In this document: positions 39,838 to 48,356 of the stretch, in pieces
Numbering within the stretch: position 1 is the first letter of the stretch
How the letters are laid out: the number at the start of each line of letters is the position of its first letter
DNA from: Cellvibrio fontiphilus
GTDB taxonomy: Bacteria > Pseudomonadota > Gammaproteobacteria > Pseudomonadales > Cellvibrionaceae
Strand: one strand, 5' to 3'
DNA length: 64,000 nt
Assembly (NCBI RefSeq): GCF_035317345.1
Contig: NZ_JAYKTU010000009.1
Program-made: the position numbers and the translations under genes
Notes under the pieces: model-generated
Database searches by the model: none
Told to the model about the DNA's origin: nothing
What the model saw: only the letters and a program-made list of their open reading frames with translations

Positions 39838-41247
39838 ATGCAAGATTCAGCCAGCTCCATTCAGTATTCTGCTCCTTTGCCCTTCGAGAAAAAGGTGGTT
39901 TGGTCGCTGGCGGCGCTTTACACCTTTCGCATGTTTGGTCTGTTTATGCTGCTGCCAGTGCTGGCGCTTTATGGCACTGAATATGCTCACCACAGTCCGT
40001 TTTTATTAGGCCTGGCTTTGGGAGCTTATGGTTTTAGTCAGGCGCTGCTGCAGATTCCTTTTGGGGTTTTGTCGGATCGTATTGGGCGCAAACCGCTGAT
40101 CCTGACCGGTTTGATTATTTTTGTGCTGGGCAGTGTTGTTGCCGCGCTTGCTGAGTCGGTCTACGGGTTGATTCTTGGGCGCTTCCTGCAGGGCGGTGGT
40201 GCTATTTCGGCGGTAGTGATGGCATTGCTCACCGATCTGACCTCGGAAGAAAATCGCACCAAGGCCATGGCCACTATAGGCGCGTCTATTGGTGTCTCCT
40301 TTTCACTGGCGATGACTGCAGGCCCGCTGCTAGCTGCTTGGGGTGGTGTAGCCGCGATTTTTTGGCTGACCGCTCTATTGGGAGCGGTAGGTATTTATAT
40401 CCTGTTAAAGTTGGTGCCGCAGGTGGCGCCCAGTGTTCGCCCCAAACGGGAAGCGGTTGCTGTGCCGGCGCTGCTGGGCGAAACCCTGTTGCATCCGCAA
40501 TTGCTGCGGTTGAATGTAGGAATTTTTGTACTGCACTTTGTGCTCATGTCCAGTTTTGTTGTGTTGCCTCTGATGCTGCAAAACCAATTGGATATCCCCC
40601 GCAATTACCACGGGTTGATTTATTTTCCGCTACTCGCCTTTGCGTTTGTATTGATGTTGCCGTTTGTGATCATCGCCGAAAAACGCCGCAAGATTAAAAG
40701 CGTTTTTTTGTTGGCGGTGGTGCTGCTACTGCTCGCTGAGCTGGCGTTGATGTTAGTTGGCGCCAACCGGATCCTTGCGCTGTTGGTATTGTTTGTCTTT
40801 TTTATCGCCTTCAATGTGTTGGAAGCGACCCAGCCCTCCATGGTGAGCAAAATCGCCCCGGCGGGAGCCAAGGGCACGGCGACAGGTATTTACTCCACCT
40901 GCCAGGTGATGGGCGTATTTGGTGGCGGTGCACTGGGTGGATGGCTGTTACAAGAGCAGGGCGCTAACGCAGTTTTTTTGTTGAATGCGCTGTTAATTGT
41001 TATCTGGCTGGCGGTAGCCTGGTCGATGAAGCCGCCGCATTTTTTAGCCAGCGTGCTGATTCCCCTTGAAGGCAAAAGCGCGGGGCTTGCCAATCCCCGG
41101 ATATTGCTGGAAAAGTTGCGCGCCGTAGATGGCGTCGCTGAGGCGGTGATAGTGGCTTCAGAAAATACTATTTACCTGAAAGTGGATCAGCGTCGCGTGG
41201 ATAGGAAACAATTAGCTGCAATTGTGGACGGCAGCGCAGACGTGTAG
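39838..41247 (+). CDS. MFS transporter, YajR-like
   Basis: Twelve-helix major facilitator inner-membrane transporter, substrate unknown. Motif A, GVLSDRIGRKPLI, follows helix 2. Helices span about residues 15-400. The soluble C-terminal tail (about 410-469; LEKLRAVDGVAEAVIVASENTIYLKVD) resembles the ferredoxin-like YAM domain of YajR. 469 aa. Its place between uvrA and ssb is conserved in pseudomonads, where it is often labelled a drug-efflux protein without proof. Confidence 0.85.
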   Translation: MQDSASSIQYSAPLPFEKKVVWSLAALYTFRMFGLFMLLPVLALYGTEYAHHSPFLLGLALGAYGFSQALLQIPFGVLSDRIGRKPLILTGLIIFVLGSVVAALAESVYGLILGRFLQGGGAISAVVMALLTDLTSEENRTKAMATIGASIGVSFSLAMTAGPLLAAWGGVAAIFWLTALLGAVGIYILLKLVPQVAPSVRPKREAVAVPALLGETLLHPQLLRLNVGIFVLHFVLMSSFVVLPLMLQNQLDIPRNYHGLIYFPLLAFAFVLMLPFVIIAEKRRKIKSVFLLAVVLLLLAELALMLVGANRILALLVLFVFFIAFNVLEATQPSMVSKIAPAGAKGTATGIYSTCQVMGVFGGGALGGWLLQEQGANAVFLLNALLIVIWLAVAWSMKPPHFLASVLIPLEGKSAGLANPRILLEKLRAVDGVAEAVIVASENTIYLKVDQRRVDRKQLAAIVDGSADV

Positions 41248-41345
41248 AGTGACCGACGCCCCGAAGGGGCAATAACCCATAAACCTGAATGCCGCCCTGC
41301 ATAACCACATAAGGCGGATACTCGGACAATCAAGAGGAATGCACC

Positions 41346-41975
41346 ATGGCTCGCGGTATCAACAAAGTAATTCTTATCGGTAATATCGGGCAGGACCCGG
41401 AAGTGAAATACATGCCCTCCGGTGGCGCCGTTACCAACGTCAGCCTGGCAACCTCGGAAACCTGGAAGGACAAAAACACCGGTCAACCGCAAGAGCGCAC
41501 CGAGTGGCACCGCGTGGTGTTTTTCAATCGCCTGGGTGAAATCGCCGGCGAGTACCTGAAAAAAGGCTCCAAAGTTTACATAGAAGGTTCACTGCGGACC
41601 CGCAAATGGCAGGCGCAAGATGGCAGTGATCGCTACACCACGGAAATTGTGGCCAGTGAAATGCAAATGCTTGATGGCCGCGGCGATGGTATGGGCAACA
41701 ACATGGGCGCAGCGGGCATGGGTGCTGGCGCCATGGCGGGTGGCTTTGATCAGTCGCCCCAATACGCCAATCAACAGCCCAATAATCAGCAATTCAATCA
41801 ATCTTATAACAACGCTCCAGCACAAAATGCCTACAACCAGGCCGCCCCGCGTCCGGCTGGTGCAAATCAGGGGGGCAATTTTGGTCAGCAGGGCAATCGT
41901 CCGGCGGCTCAACAAAACGTCCCTCCGCAACAGCCCGCCGGTTTTGACTCCTTCGATGACGATATCCCGTTTTAG
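41346..41975 (+). CDS. ssb: single-stranded DNA-binding protein
   Basis: Tetrameric OB-fold protein covering single-stranded DNA in replication, recombination and repair. The N-terminal domain (1-110) starts MARGINKVILIGNIGQDPEV. A Gly/Asn/Gln/Pro-rich linker of about 85 residues follows, then the partner-binding tip DDDIPF. At 209 aa it is longer than E. coli SSB (178) because of the linker. GAGGAA precedes ATG. Confidence 0.98.
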   Translation: MARGINKVILIGNIGQDPEVKYMPSGGAVTNVSLATSETWKDKNTGQPQERTEWHRVVFFNRLGEIAGEYLKKGSKVYIEGSLRTRKWQAQDGSDRYTTEIVASEMQMLDGRGDGMGNNMGAAGMGAGAMAGGFDQSPQYANQQPNNQQFNQSYNNAPAQNAYNQAAPRPAGANQGGNFGQQGNRPAAQQNVPPQQPAGFDSFDDDIPF

Positions 41976-42004
41976 CCACAGGCAGCTATTTTTGTTAGGC
42001 TTGG

Positions 42005-42040
42005 ACAGGGCGCACTTATAACCGAGTGCGCCCTGTTTTG
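42005..42040 (+). terminator. ssb terminator
   Basis: acagggcgcact (42005-42016) pairs perfectly with agtgcgccctgt (42025-42036), followed by TTTG. Strong stem, short T tract. Confidence 0.8.
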
Positions 42041-42078
42041 TATCAGCCCCGTATTATAAATCCCGGGCGAAAATAAAA

Positions 42079-43032
42079 ATGAAAAGAGATTTCATCATGA
42101 CGACATACCCTTCTCGTTTGTTAATCGCGTTATTCTCCAAGTTTCAGCTGCGCTATCGATGGCATTTGTCAGGCGCTGCTCTTGTGGTTTTTTCCCTGGC
42201 GCTTATGGCTCCCCATAGCATCGCACTCGATGCCTCAGCAACGGCAACTATTAAACTTTGGAATGGCAATAAAACGGCGTCGCGCCAGCAGTACGAGCGG
42301 GAGATACTAGAGCTGGCTTTAGCGGCTACCAGCCAGCGCAAGGGCGACTGGGTGCTGGTGGAAGATCTTACCGACTACCCCAGGGCGGAAGACGAAGCCA
42401 GCGTATTTCGTACTAAGGGTTTTGATATTTTTGGCACTGTGGCGGGCAATACTAAATTGGCTGGCGAGAAAAAAATTCTAGTGCCCCAGCCCTTGATGAA
42501 AGGCTTGCTAGGGCATCGCATTTTAATTATTCGCGCGGCCGACAAAGAAAAATTTGCGGCCATCAAAACGGCTAAACAATTGCAGCAACTCACTATGGGT
42601 ATTCCTGCTACCTGGGCCGATGCTGAACTGTTTCGCCAAAATGGTTATCCGGTAGTGGAAAAGGGGAGTTTTGATGAGCTTTTTACCCGCCTGCAGAATA
42701 AAGAGTTTGATTACGTCACCTTCGGTGCAAATGAAGTAGCTGGCGTATTTAAGGAACGCGCTGCCCAAAGTGGTGAGTTGATGGTCGATCATTCACTGCT
42801 GGTTTATTACCCCTTTCCATTGGTTTTTTATGTTAATCCCAACAAACCTGATTTGGCACGGCGTGTGGAAAATGGCTTGAAAATTATTGCGGCCAACGGT
42901 GAGCTGGATGCGCTTTTTGATCGTTATTTTGGCAGAGACTTGGCGGCGATACAGCTTAATGCCAGAGCCAGAATTACCTTGAAAAACCCGATATTACCGC
43001 CGGAGATGGAGGGCTTTACCCCATCACTTTAA
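42079..43032 (+). CDS. orphan periplasmic substrate-binding-like protein
   Basis: Exported protein of the type 3 extracellular solute-binding fold. A long N-terminus leads to a hydrophobic signal segment (about 31-47, GAALVVFSLALMAPHSIA) and probable cleavage before the mature part. Family-like segments: PLMKGLLGHRILII, IPATWADAELFRQNGYPVVE, FDELFTRLQNKEFDYVTFGA. No permease, ATPase or sensor gene is adjacent. It is clearly related to the 48,357-49,244 protein (shared LLGHRI, ATWAD, single-domain layout). A second ATG 18 bases downstream (MTTYPSRLL) with AGAG before it may be the true start. Ligand unknown. Confidence 0.7.
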   Translation: MKRDFIMTTYPSRLLIALFSKFQLRYRWHLSGAALVVFSLALMAPHSIALDASATATIKLWNGNKTASRQQYEREILELALAATSQRKGDWVLVEDLTDYPRAEDEASVFRTKGFDIFGTVAGNTKLAGEKKILVPQPLMKGLLGHRILIIRAADKEKFAAIKTAKQLQQLTMGIPATWADAELFRQNGYPVVEKGSFDELFTRLQNKEFDYVTFGANEVAGVFKERAAQSGELMVDHSLLVYYPFPLVFYVNPNKPDLARRVENGLKIIAANGELDALFDRYFGRDLAAIQLNARARITLKNPILPPEMEGFTPSL

Positions 43033-43106
43033 GCGCGTTGCTATACCTCTACTCGAGGCTGATGTAGTATCAGTCTCGTCAGTTGCAGTAAAAACAAGCG
43101 ACTATC

Positions 43107-43139
43107 AAAACAACAACAAAAGTAAAACAACAACAAAAG
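43107..43139 (+). repeat. short tandem CAA-rich repeat
   Basis: aaaacaacaacaaaag occurs twice (43107-43122, 43124-43139), separated by one base, in the leader of the LacI-type gene. It leaves the leader purine/CAA-rich and unstructured, which often favours translation. Confidence 0.85.
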
Positions 43140-43161
43140 AATCTCAGCGAGGGTCACCCAG

Positions 43162-44202
43162 TTGAAAGACGATAAACCCACATCCTTTGATATTGCCTAT
43201 CGCGCAGGTGTATCACAGTCGACCGTATCGCGCGCCCTGCGCAATAGCCCCTTGGTCAACGAAGAAACGCGATTGAAGGTGCAACAAATCGCCCGCGAGC
43301 TGAATTACAAAGTGGATAAAAATGCGAGCAGCTTGCGCTCCCAGCAGACTAAAACCATTGCACTTTTATTGTGCGAACATCACGGTACTGGCAACTCACT
43401 CATCAACCCGTTTTTTCTTTCCATGCTCGGTAGCATCACCCGCGCCTCAGCCAATCGTGGGTTTGATTTATTAGTGTCATTCCAGCAGTTTAGTGAAGAC
43501 TGGCATGCAGATTATGAAGATGCCAATCGTGCCGATGGCATTATCTTTTTGGGGTACGGTGATTACGAAACTTTTGTTAAAAAATTAACTTATCTCACCG
43601 AGGTGGGCGCCCATTTTATTACCTGGGGGCCTGTGCTTGAAGGGCAGCCCGGAGTATCCATTGGCTGCGACAATTTCAATAGCGCTTATTACGCAGCAAA
43701 ACATTTGCTTGAGCTGGGGCGCAAAAATATCGCCTTCCTCGGCGATGTATCCGAACACAGTCCCGAGTTCGCCGACCGCTACCACGGCTTTTGTAAGGCG
43801 CTGCAGGAGGCTGGTATTGCGGTTGATCCCAAACTTCAGGTTGCTGCCGAAACCTCAGAGGCAGAAGGTTACAAAGCGACTATGAGTTTGCTGCAGCGCC
43901 GTGTGCCTTTTGATGCCGTATTTGGTGCGAGCGACCTAATTGCCATTGGCGCCATGACCGCATTGGAAGAGGCTGGGTTGCATGTCCCGCAAGATGTAGC
44001 CTTGATGGGCTTTGATGATATCCCTATGGCGGCATACACCCATCCGCCATTGACAACAGTTCAACAAGACACGCAATTGGCTGGTGAGTTGTTGGTGGAA
44101 AATCTCTTAAAGCTGGTCAGCGGTGAGCGTCCCGAATCCCTATTATTGCCCGCCAATTTAGTCGTGCGCGGTTCCTGTGGTGCCAAACCTTATAAAAAAT
44201 AG
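43162..44202 (+). CDS. LacI-family transcriptional regulator
   Basis: Sugar-responsive DNA-binding repressor type. Residues 8-55 hold the helix-turn-helix and hinge (FDIAYRAGVSQSTVSRALRN). Residues 66-340 form the periplasmic-binding-protein-like effector domain (FGASDLIAIGAMTALEEAGL; ALMGFDDIPMAAYTHPPLTT). 346 aa. The start is TTG at 43162, after a GAGGG. It faces gnd and is separated from it by hairpins. The effector is unknown; control of gnd is possible but not shown, because its own upstream genes could equally be targets. Confidence 0.9.
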   Translation: MKDDKPTSFDIAYRAGVSQSTVSRALRNSPLVNEETRLKVQQIARELNYKVDKNASSLRSQQTKTIALLLCEHHGTGNSLINPFFLSMLGSITRASANRGFDLLVSFQQFSEDWHADYEDANRADGIIFLGYGDYETFVKKLTYLTEVGAHFITWGPVLEGQPGVSIGCDNFNSAYYAAKHLLELGRKNIAFLGDVSEHSPEFADRYHGFCKALQEAGIAVDPKLQVAAETSEAEGYKATMSLLQRRVPFDAVFGASDLIAIGAMTALEEAGLHVPQDVALMGFDDIPMAAYTHPPLTTVQQDTQLAGELLVENLLKLVSGERPESLLLPANLVVRGSCGAKPYKK

Positions 44203-44219
44203 CGCGAGTTTTTCGCGCT
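44201..44219 (+). terminator. hairpin at the end of the LacI-type gene
   Basis: agcgcga (44201-44207) pairs with tcgcgct (44213-44219) around gtttt. It begins within the stop codon region. No T tract follows, but a long inverted repeat does. Confidence 0.45.
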
Positions 44220-44273
44220 TCAGACCGCAGACAAACCCCACTTTTTTACGGTGGGGTTTGTCTGCGGTCTGAA
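44219..44273. repeat. 23-bp perfect inverted repeat
   Basis: The arm at 44219-44241 (ttcagaccgcagacaaaccc then cac) is perfectly complementary to 44251-44273, around the 9-base loop ttttttacg. It lies between the convergent LacI-type gene and gnd. The stem is too long for a usual terminator and has no T tract on either side. Confidence 0.9.
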
Positions 44274-44343
44274 TCACCTTGGTGATGTGGTTGAGTCCGG
44301 TAAGCACTATCTCAATTCCTTAATTAGTTTTTATTTTGCAACA

Positions 44344-44375
44344 AAAAACCCGAACCATTTCTGATTCGGGTTTTT
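44344..44375 (-). terminator. gnd terminator
   Basis: aaaaacccgaa (44344-44354) and ttcgggttttt (44365-44375) form a perfect 11-bp stem. On the minus strand, after the gnd stop, it ends in a T run; it can work in both directions. Confidence 0.85.
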
Positions 44376-44400
44376 GGTTTCTCACATCGCGTTTACAATC

Positions 44401-45855
44401 TTAAACATTGTAAGTGGTCGATGCGGTGTTGCCGCCGCGGCCGGTCCAGTTGGTGTGGAAGAATTCACCGCGTGGTTTGTCGGTGCGCTCGTAGGTGTGC
44501 GCGCCGAAGTAGTCGCGCTGGGCTTGCAGCAGGTTGGCGGGCAAGCGGGCAGTGCGGTAGCCGTCGAAGTAGGTCAGGGCTGAAGTGATGGTTGGCGCGG
44601 GGATGCCGTTCACAATCGCCGCAGCAGCCACACGACGCCAGCCAGCTTGGGCGGCATCTACAGTCTTGGCGAAGTAATCATCCAACAGCAGGTTTTTCAA
44701 TTCAGGATTCTTGTCGAACGCTTCTTTGATATTGCCAAGGAAAGATGAACGAATAATACAGCCGCCGCGCCACATTAATGCGATGCCGCCGTAGTTCAGG
44801 TTCCAGCCGTATTCTTTGGCCGCTTCACGCATCAACAAATAGCCTTGTGCGTAAGAAATAATTTTTGATGCAAATACGGCGTTGCGCAGGTCATCGATAA
44901 AGGCTTTTTTATCGCCGGTGAAATTCACCGCTGGGCCTTTAATCACTTTAGCTGCTTCAACACGTTCCGCTTTTTGCGATGACAAGCAGCGCGCAAACAC
45001 CGCTTCGGAAATCAGGGTAAGAGGTACACCCAAATCCAACGCAATTACGCCAGTCCACTTGCCAGTACCTTTTTGACCAGCGGTGTCGAGGATTTTCTCA
45101 ACCAGTGGTTCGCCGTCAGTGTCTTTGTACGCAAGGATATCGCGGGTAATTTCGATCAGGTAAGAATCGAGTTCGCCTTTATTCCACTCGGCAAATACTT
45201 CATGCATTTCGTCTGCAGTCAGGCCAACCACTTCTTTGAGCAGTTGGTAGGCTTCACAGATCAATTGCATATCGCCGTATTCGATACCGTTGTGCACCAT
45301 CTTCACAAAATGGCCAGCGCCGTTTTCACCAACCCAGTCGCAGCAAGGTGAGCCGTCATCTACTTTGGCGGAGATGCTTTGGAAAATATCTTTTACAAAT
45401 GGCCAGGCTTCGGGTGAACCGCCGGGCATAATGGACGGGCCAGTCAATGCGCCTTCTTCACCACCGGAAACGCCGGTGCCAATAAAACGCAAGCCTTTGC
45501 TCGCGAGGTACGCAGTGCGACGGTCGGTATCGGGGAAGTGAGTGTTGCCGCCATCGATAATGATGTCGCCAGCCTCCAGATGAGGAATCAATTGTTCAAT
45601 AAAGTCATCTACTGCTTTACCGGCTTTTACCATCAGCATAACTTTGCGTGGTTTGGCGAGTGACGCTACCAGCTCTTCAATGGAACGAGCGCCGCGAATG
45701 GTTTTGCCAGCGGCACGGCCAGCAATAAAGCTGTCTACTTTTTCTACGGAGCGGTTGTAAGCGGTAACTGTATAGCCTTTGCTAGCCATGTTCAGGATGA
45801 GGTTTTCGCCCATCACGGCCAAGCCAACCAAGCCTATATCGGAAAGTGGTTTCAT
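44401..45855 (-). CDS. gnd: 6-phosphogluconate dehydrogenase, decarboxylating
   Basis: NADP-dependent oxidation of 6-phosphogluconate to ribulose 5-phosphate and CO2 in the pentose-phosphate pathway. The Rossmann motif GLVGLAVMGENL is at 8-19. The catalytic segments ISGT-equivalent GTGVSGGEEGA, KMVHNGIEYGDMQ and GQKGTGKWT are present. 484 aa, so it is the long, E. coli-like dimeric type. It is monocistronic between a LacI-type regulator and queG. Confidence 0.97.
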   Translation of the reverse strand: MKPLSDIGLVGLAVMGENLILNMASKGYTVTAYNRSVEKVDSFIAGRAAGKTIRGARSIEELVASLAKPRKVMLMVKAGKAVDDFIEQLIPHLEAGDIIIDGGNTHFPDTDRRTAYLASKGLRFIGTGVSGGEEGALTGPSIMPGGSPEAWPFVKDIFQSISAKVDDGSPCCDWVGENGAGHFVKMVHNGIEYGDMQLICEAYQLLKEVVGLTADEMHEVFAEWNKGELDSYLIEITRDILAYKDTDGEPLVEKILDTAGQKGTGKWTGVIALDLGVPLTLISEAVFARCLSSQKAERVEAAKVIKGPAVNFTGDKKAFIDDLRNAVFASKIISYAQGYLLMREAAKEYGWNLNYGGIALMWRGGCIIRSSFLGNIKEAFDKNPELKNLLLDDYFAKTVDAAQAGWRRVAAAAIVNGIPAPTITSALTYFDGYRTARLPANLLQAQRDYFGAHTYERTDKPRGEFFHTNWTGRGGNTASTTYNV

Positions 45856-46063
45856 AGTAGTAATAGCCTATCGTTGTGGTTGATGTCCTACTCGGGAGAA
45901 CATCAGGACAGTTCCGGCAGAAAGTCACCAGGCTGCGGTCCTGAGGTGTTCAGGGAGCAGTGATTGACCGATTTTAATCCTAAGTAGTGCAGTTCTTTGA
46001 TGCTTGGTCTGTCCAGCTTGCCGCACTTTTTTGAAGGGTGCGTATTATTCCTGTTTGCGGCGC

Positions 46064-46101
46064 AAAAAAATAGCCGAGTCACCCATGGTTCAGGCTATTT
46101 T
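46064..46101 (-). terminator. queG terminator
   Basis: Read on the minus strand, aaaatagcc pairs with ggctatttt (arms at 46093-46101 and 46067-46075) and runs into T7. It lies just past the queG stop. Confidence 0.85.
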
Positions 46102-46111
46102 GGTGATTGTT

Positions 46112-47236
46112 TTAGCTAATTGTTTGGTGTGGATGCTTGATTTTCCGCTTGCGTCGCCGCTCCGGCATGGCCTGTTGTGCCAGCGCCCAGTCGATATGTT
46201 CTTGCACCAGTGGTGAGGCGGTTGGGCGTTTATGTTGAAGCGCCGCGATAATATTTGTATCGCTCGGTGCATTGCCCAAACCTACAGCAATATTGCGCAA
46301 CCATCCTTCATAGCCCACGCGGCGAATGGCCGAGCCTTCGGTTCTGGCTAAAAACTCTTCTTCTGTCCAATTAAACAGATTGACCAAATCGCTATCGGCC
46401 AAACCGTGGCGCGGTAAAAAATCCGTCTCACCGGTGAATTGCGCGTATTTATTCCAGGGGCAAATCGCCTGGCAGTCATCGCAACCGAAGATGCGATTGC
46501 CAATAGGTTCGCGGAATTCTTCAGGAATAGAACCTTTGTTCTCGATGGTGAGGTAGGAAATGCAGCGACGCGCATCCAGTTCGTAAGGGCGAGGGAAGGC
46601 GTCAGTGGGACAGACTTTGAGGCAGGCGGTGCAATCGCCGCATTGGTTGGGTTGCCGGGGTTCATCCACGGGCAGGGGGATAAAGGTGTAGATCTCGCCT
46701 AGAAAAAACCAGCTGCCGGCTTGGCTATTGATGATCAGTGTGTGTTTGCCTGTCCAGCCCAGTCCTGCTTTTTCAGCGAGCGGGCGCTCCATGACCGGGG
46801 CGCTATCCACAAAGGCGCGGTTTTGACCTTTGAGTGGGTAGTCGTCTGGTAGGGCATCGTCAATTTTTTGCGCAAGTAGGCTCAGGCGTTTGCGGATCAG
46901 CTTGTGATAATCGCGCCCCAGGGTGTAGCGGGAAATATAGGCTTTGGTTGGGTCCTTGAGGATTTTGATTTGCTGCGTATCGCCCGGCAGATAATCCATA
47001 CGTACCGAAATCACCCGCACTGTGCCGGGTAACAATTCCGCCGGACGCGAGCGTTTATTACCGTGTGCGGCGAGCCATTCCATGCTGCCCTGATAACCCT
47101 TGGCCAACCATTGCTGTAATTTGATCTCGGCGTCTTGCAGGTTGATATCGGTAATGCCCAGCTGCTGAAAACCCAGCTCGCGGCCCCAGAGTTTGATGTT
47201 GCTGGCAAGCTGATGCAGATCGAGATTGTGGGGCAT
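46112..47236 (-). CDS. queG: epoxyqueuosine reductase
   Basis: Cobalamin- and 4Fe-4S-dependent enzyme for the last step of queuosine synthesis in tRNA. Two ferredoxin-like cysteine groups are visible: CGDCTACLKVCPTDAF and FGCDDCQAICPWN. The cobalamin-domain segments VDSAPVMERPLAEKAGLGWTGKHT are present. ATG at 47236 gives MPHNLDLHQLASNIKLWGRE and 374 aa; longer in-frame starts up to 47362 add non-family residues. queG and nnr are divergent neighbours in Pseudomonas; here 11 kb separates them. Confidence 0.96.
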   Translation of the reverse strand: MPHNLDLHQLASNIKLWGRELGFQQLGITDINLQDAEIKLQQWLAKGYQGSMEWLAAHGNKRSRPAELLPGTVRVISVRMDYLPGDTQQIKILKDPTKAYISRYTLGRDYHKLIRKRLSLLAQKIDDALPDDYPLKGQNRAFVDSAPVMERPLAEKAGLGWTGKHTLIINSQAGSWFFLGEIYTFIPLPVDEPRQPNQCGDCTACLKVCPTDAFPRPYELDARRCISYLTIENKGSIPEEFREPIGNRIFGCDDCQAICPWNKYAQFTGETDFLPRHGLADSDLVNLFNWTEEEFLARTEGSAIRRVGYEGWLRNIAVGLGNAPSDTNIIAALQHKRPTASPLVQEHIDWALAQQAMPERRRKRKIKHPHQTIS

Positions 47237-47408
47237 GGCGGTGGCTATCACTGGGCAAAGATAAGTTGCGTTATTTTGCCTGAAATCAGGCGCCGTTACA
47301 TTTTTAAACAGTTGAGTTGGCCGGTGTTCAGGCTCAGCCGCTATAGTGCAACGGCAATACATTATTTGGTCGGTTAGCTAATTGGGTTGGTTAAAAAAGG
47401 AGTCACTT

Positions 47409-48158
47409 ATGAGCGTAAATTATTCTGCTGGCGTTTGGATGCTACTGGGTGCGGTTGCACTCTTCTGTGCCAATGTCGGAGCAACACCACTGCCACAACA
47501 ACCGCATGTGTACGTTGAAGGCGCGGCCGAGCTGGAGATCGAGCCGGATGTGATGGTCTTTACCCTGAGTATCCAAACGGTGGATCTGGATCTGGCTAAA
47601 GCCAAGGCCGATGTGGATGCGCGTTCGCGTTTATTGATCGACACCATAAAAAAGCTTGGCATCAAAACAAATGATATTGCGACAACGGCATTAAATATTC
47701 GCCCGGAATATGATTACAAGGAAAACCAACGGGTATTAACTGGCAATCATGTGTCGCGCCAAGTGGATATCAATTTGCGCGATTTGAAAAAATACCCGGA
47801 GATGATGAAAGCGTTGGTTGATGCCAAAATTTCAGAAACGATTAATACCCAATTAACCCTGAGCGATAAAAAAACGGCAGAAGAAAAAGTGCAGACGGCA
47901 GCTATCAATGATGCCAAGGCGCGCGCCGGCCGTTTGGCAAAAGCGCAGGGGCGTGAAGTTGGAGATGCCTGGTCGATCTCTGAATTTAACAATCGCGGTA
48001 ATGAGCGCTGGGAGTTACGCCCGAACCGCGAATTGATGGGCAGCTCACCATCAATGAAGACAGATGCTATGGCATTACAGCGCGTCGCTAATGAGCCATT
48101 TGAACCGGGAGTGATGAAGATCAGCGCCCAGGTTTATGTGGTCTATTTGCTGAAATAG
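47409..48158 (+). CDS. SIMPL-domain (DUF541) periplasmic protein
   Basis: 249 aa from ATG 47409, which has AAGGAG six bases upstream. An N-terminal signal peptide (about 1-26, WMLLGAVALFCANVGATP) is followed by a single SIMPL/DUF541 domain: VYVEGAAELEIEPDVMVFTL at the start and VMKISAQVYVVYLL at the end. These proteins form oligomeric periplasmic or outer-membrane assemblies (for example BP26) of unclear function; E. coli YggE is linked to oxidative stress. A strong terminator follows, so it is probably monocistronic. Confidence 0.9.
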   Translation: MSVNYSAGVWMLLGAVALFCANVGATPLPQQPHVYVEGAAELEIEPDVMVFTLSIQTVDLDLAKAKADVDARSRLLIDTIKKLGIKTNDIATTALNIRPEYDYKENQRVLTGNHVSRQVDINLRDLKKYPEMMKALVDAKISETINTQLTLSDKKTAEEKVQTAAINDAKARAGRLAKAQGREVGDAWSISEFNNRGNERWELRPNRELMGSSPSMKTDAMALQRVANEPFEPGVMKISAQVYVVYLLK

Positions 48159-48182
48159 CCTTTCAGGGCGAAAATTGGTTAT

Positions 48183-48217
48183 AAAAAATGGCAGCAGATC
48201 CGCTGCCATTTTTTTTG
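48183..48217 (+). terminator. terminator of the SIMPL gene
   Basis: aaaaaatggcagc (48183-48195) and gctgccatttttt (48202-48214) form a perfect stem ending in T8. Confidence 0.95.
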
Positions 48218-48356
48218 CATTCGTTTTCATTGGGTTTTACAGTGTTTTTTTGCGCTGAATGCCACATCGCTCTCTATACTCAAACAGCTATAGCCCCGTA
48301 GTTTCAGCAATAAATCACATAAAAGCTGAAACCTAGATTCCCTGTTTGAGGTCATT

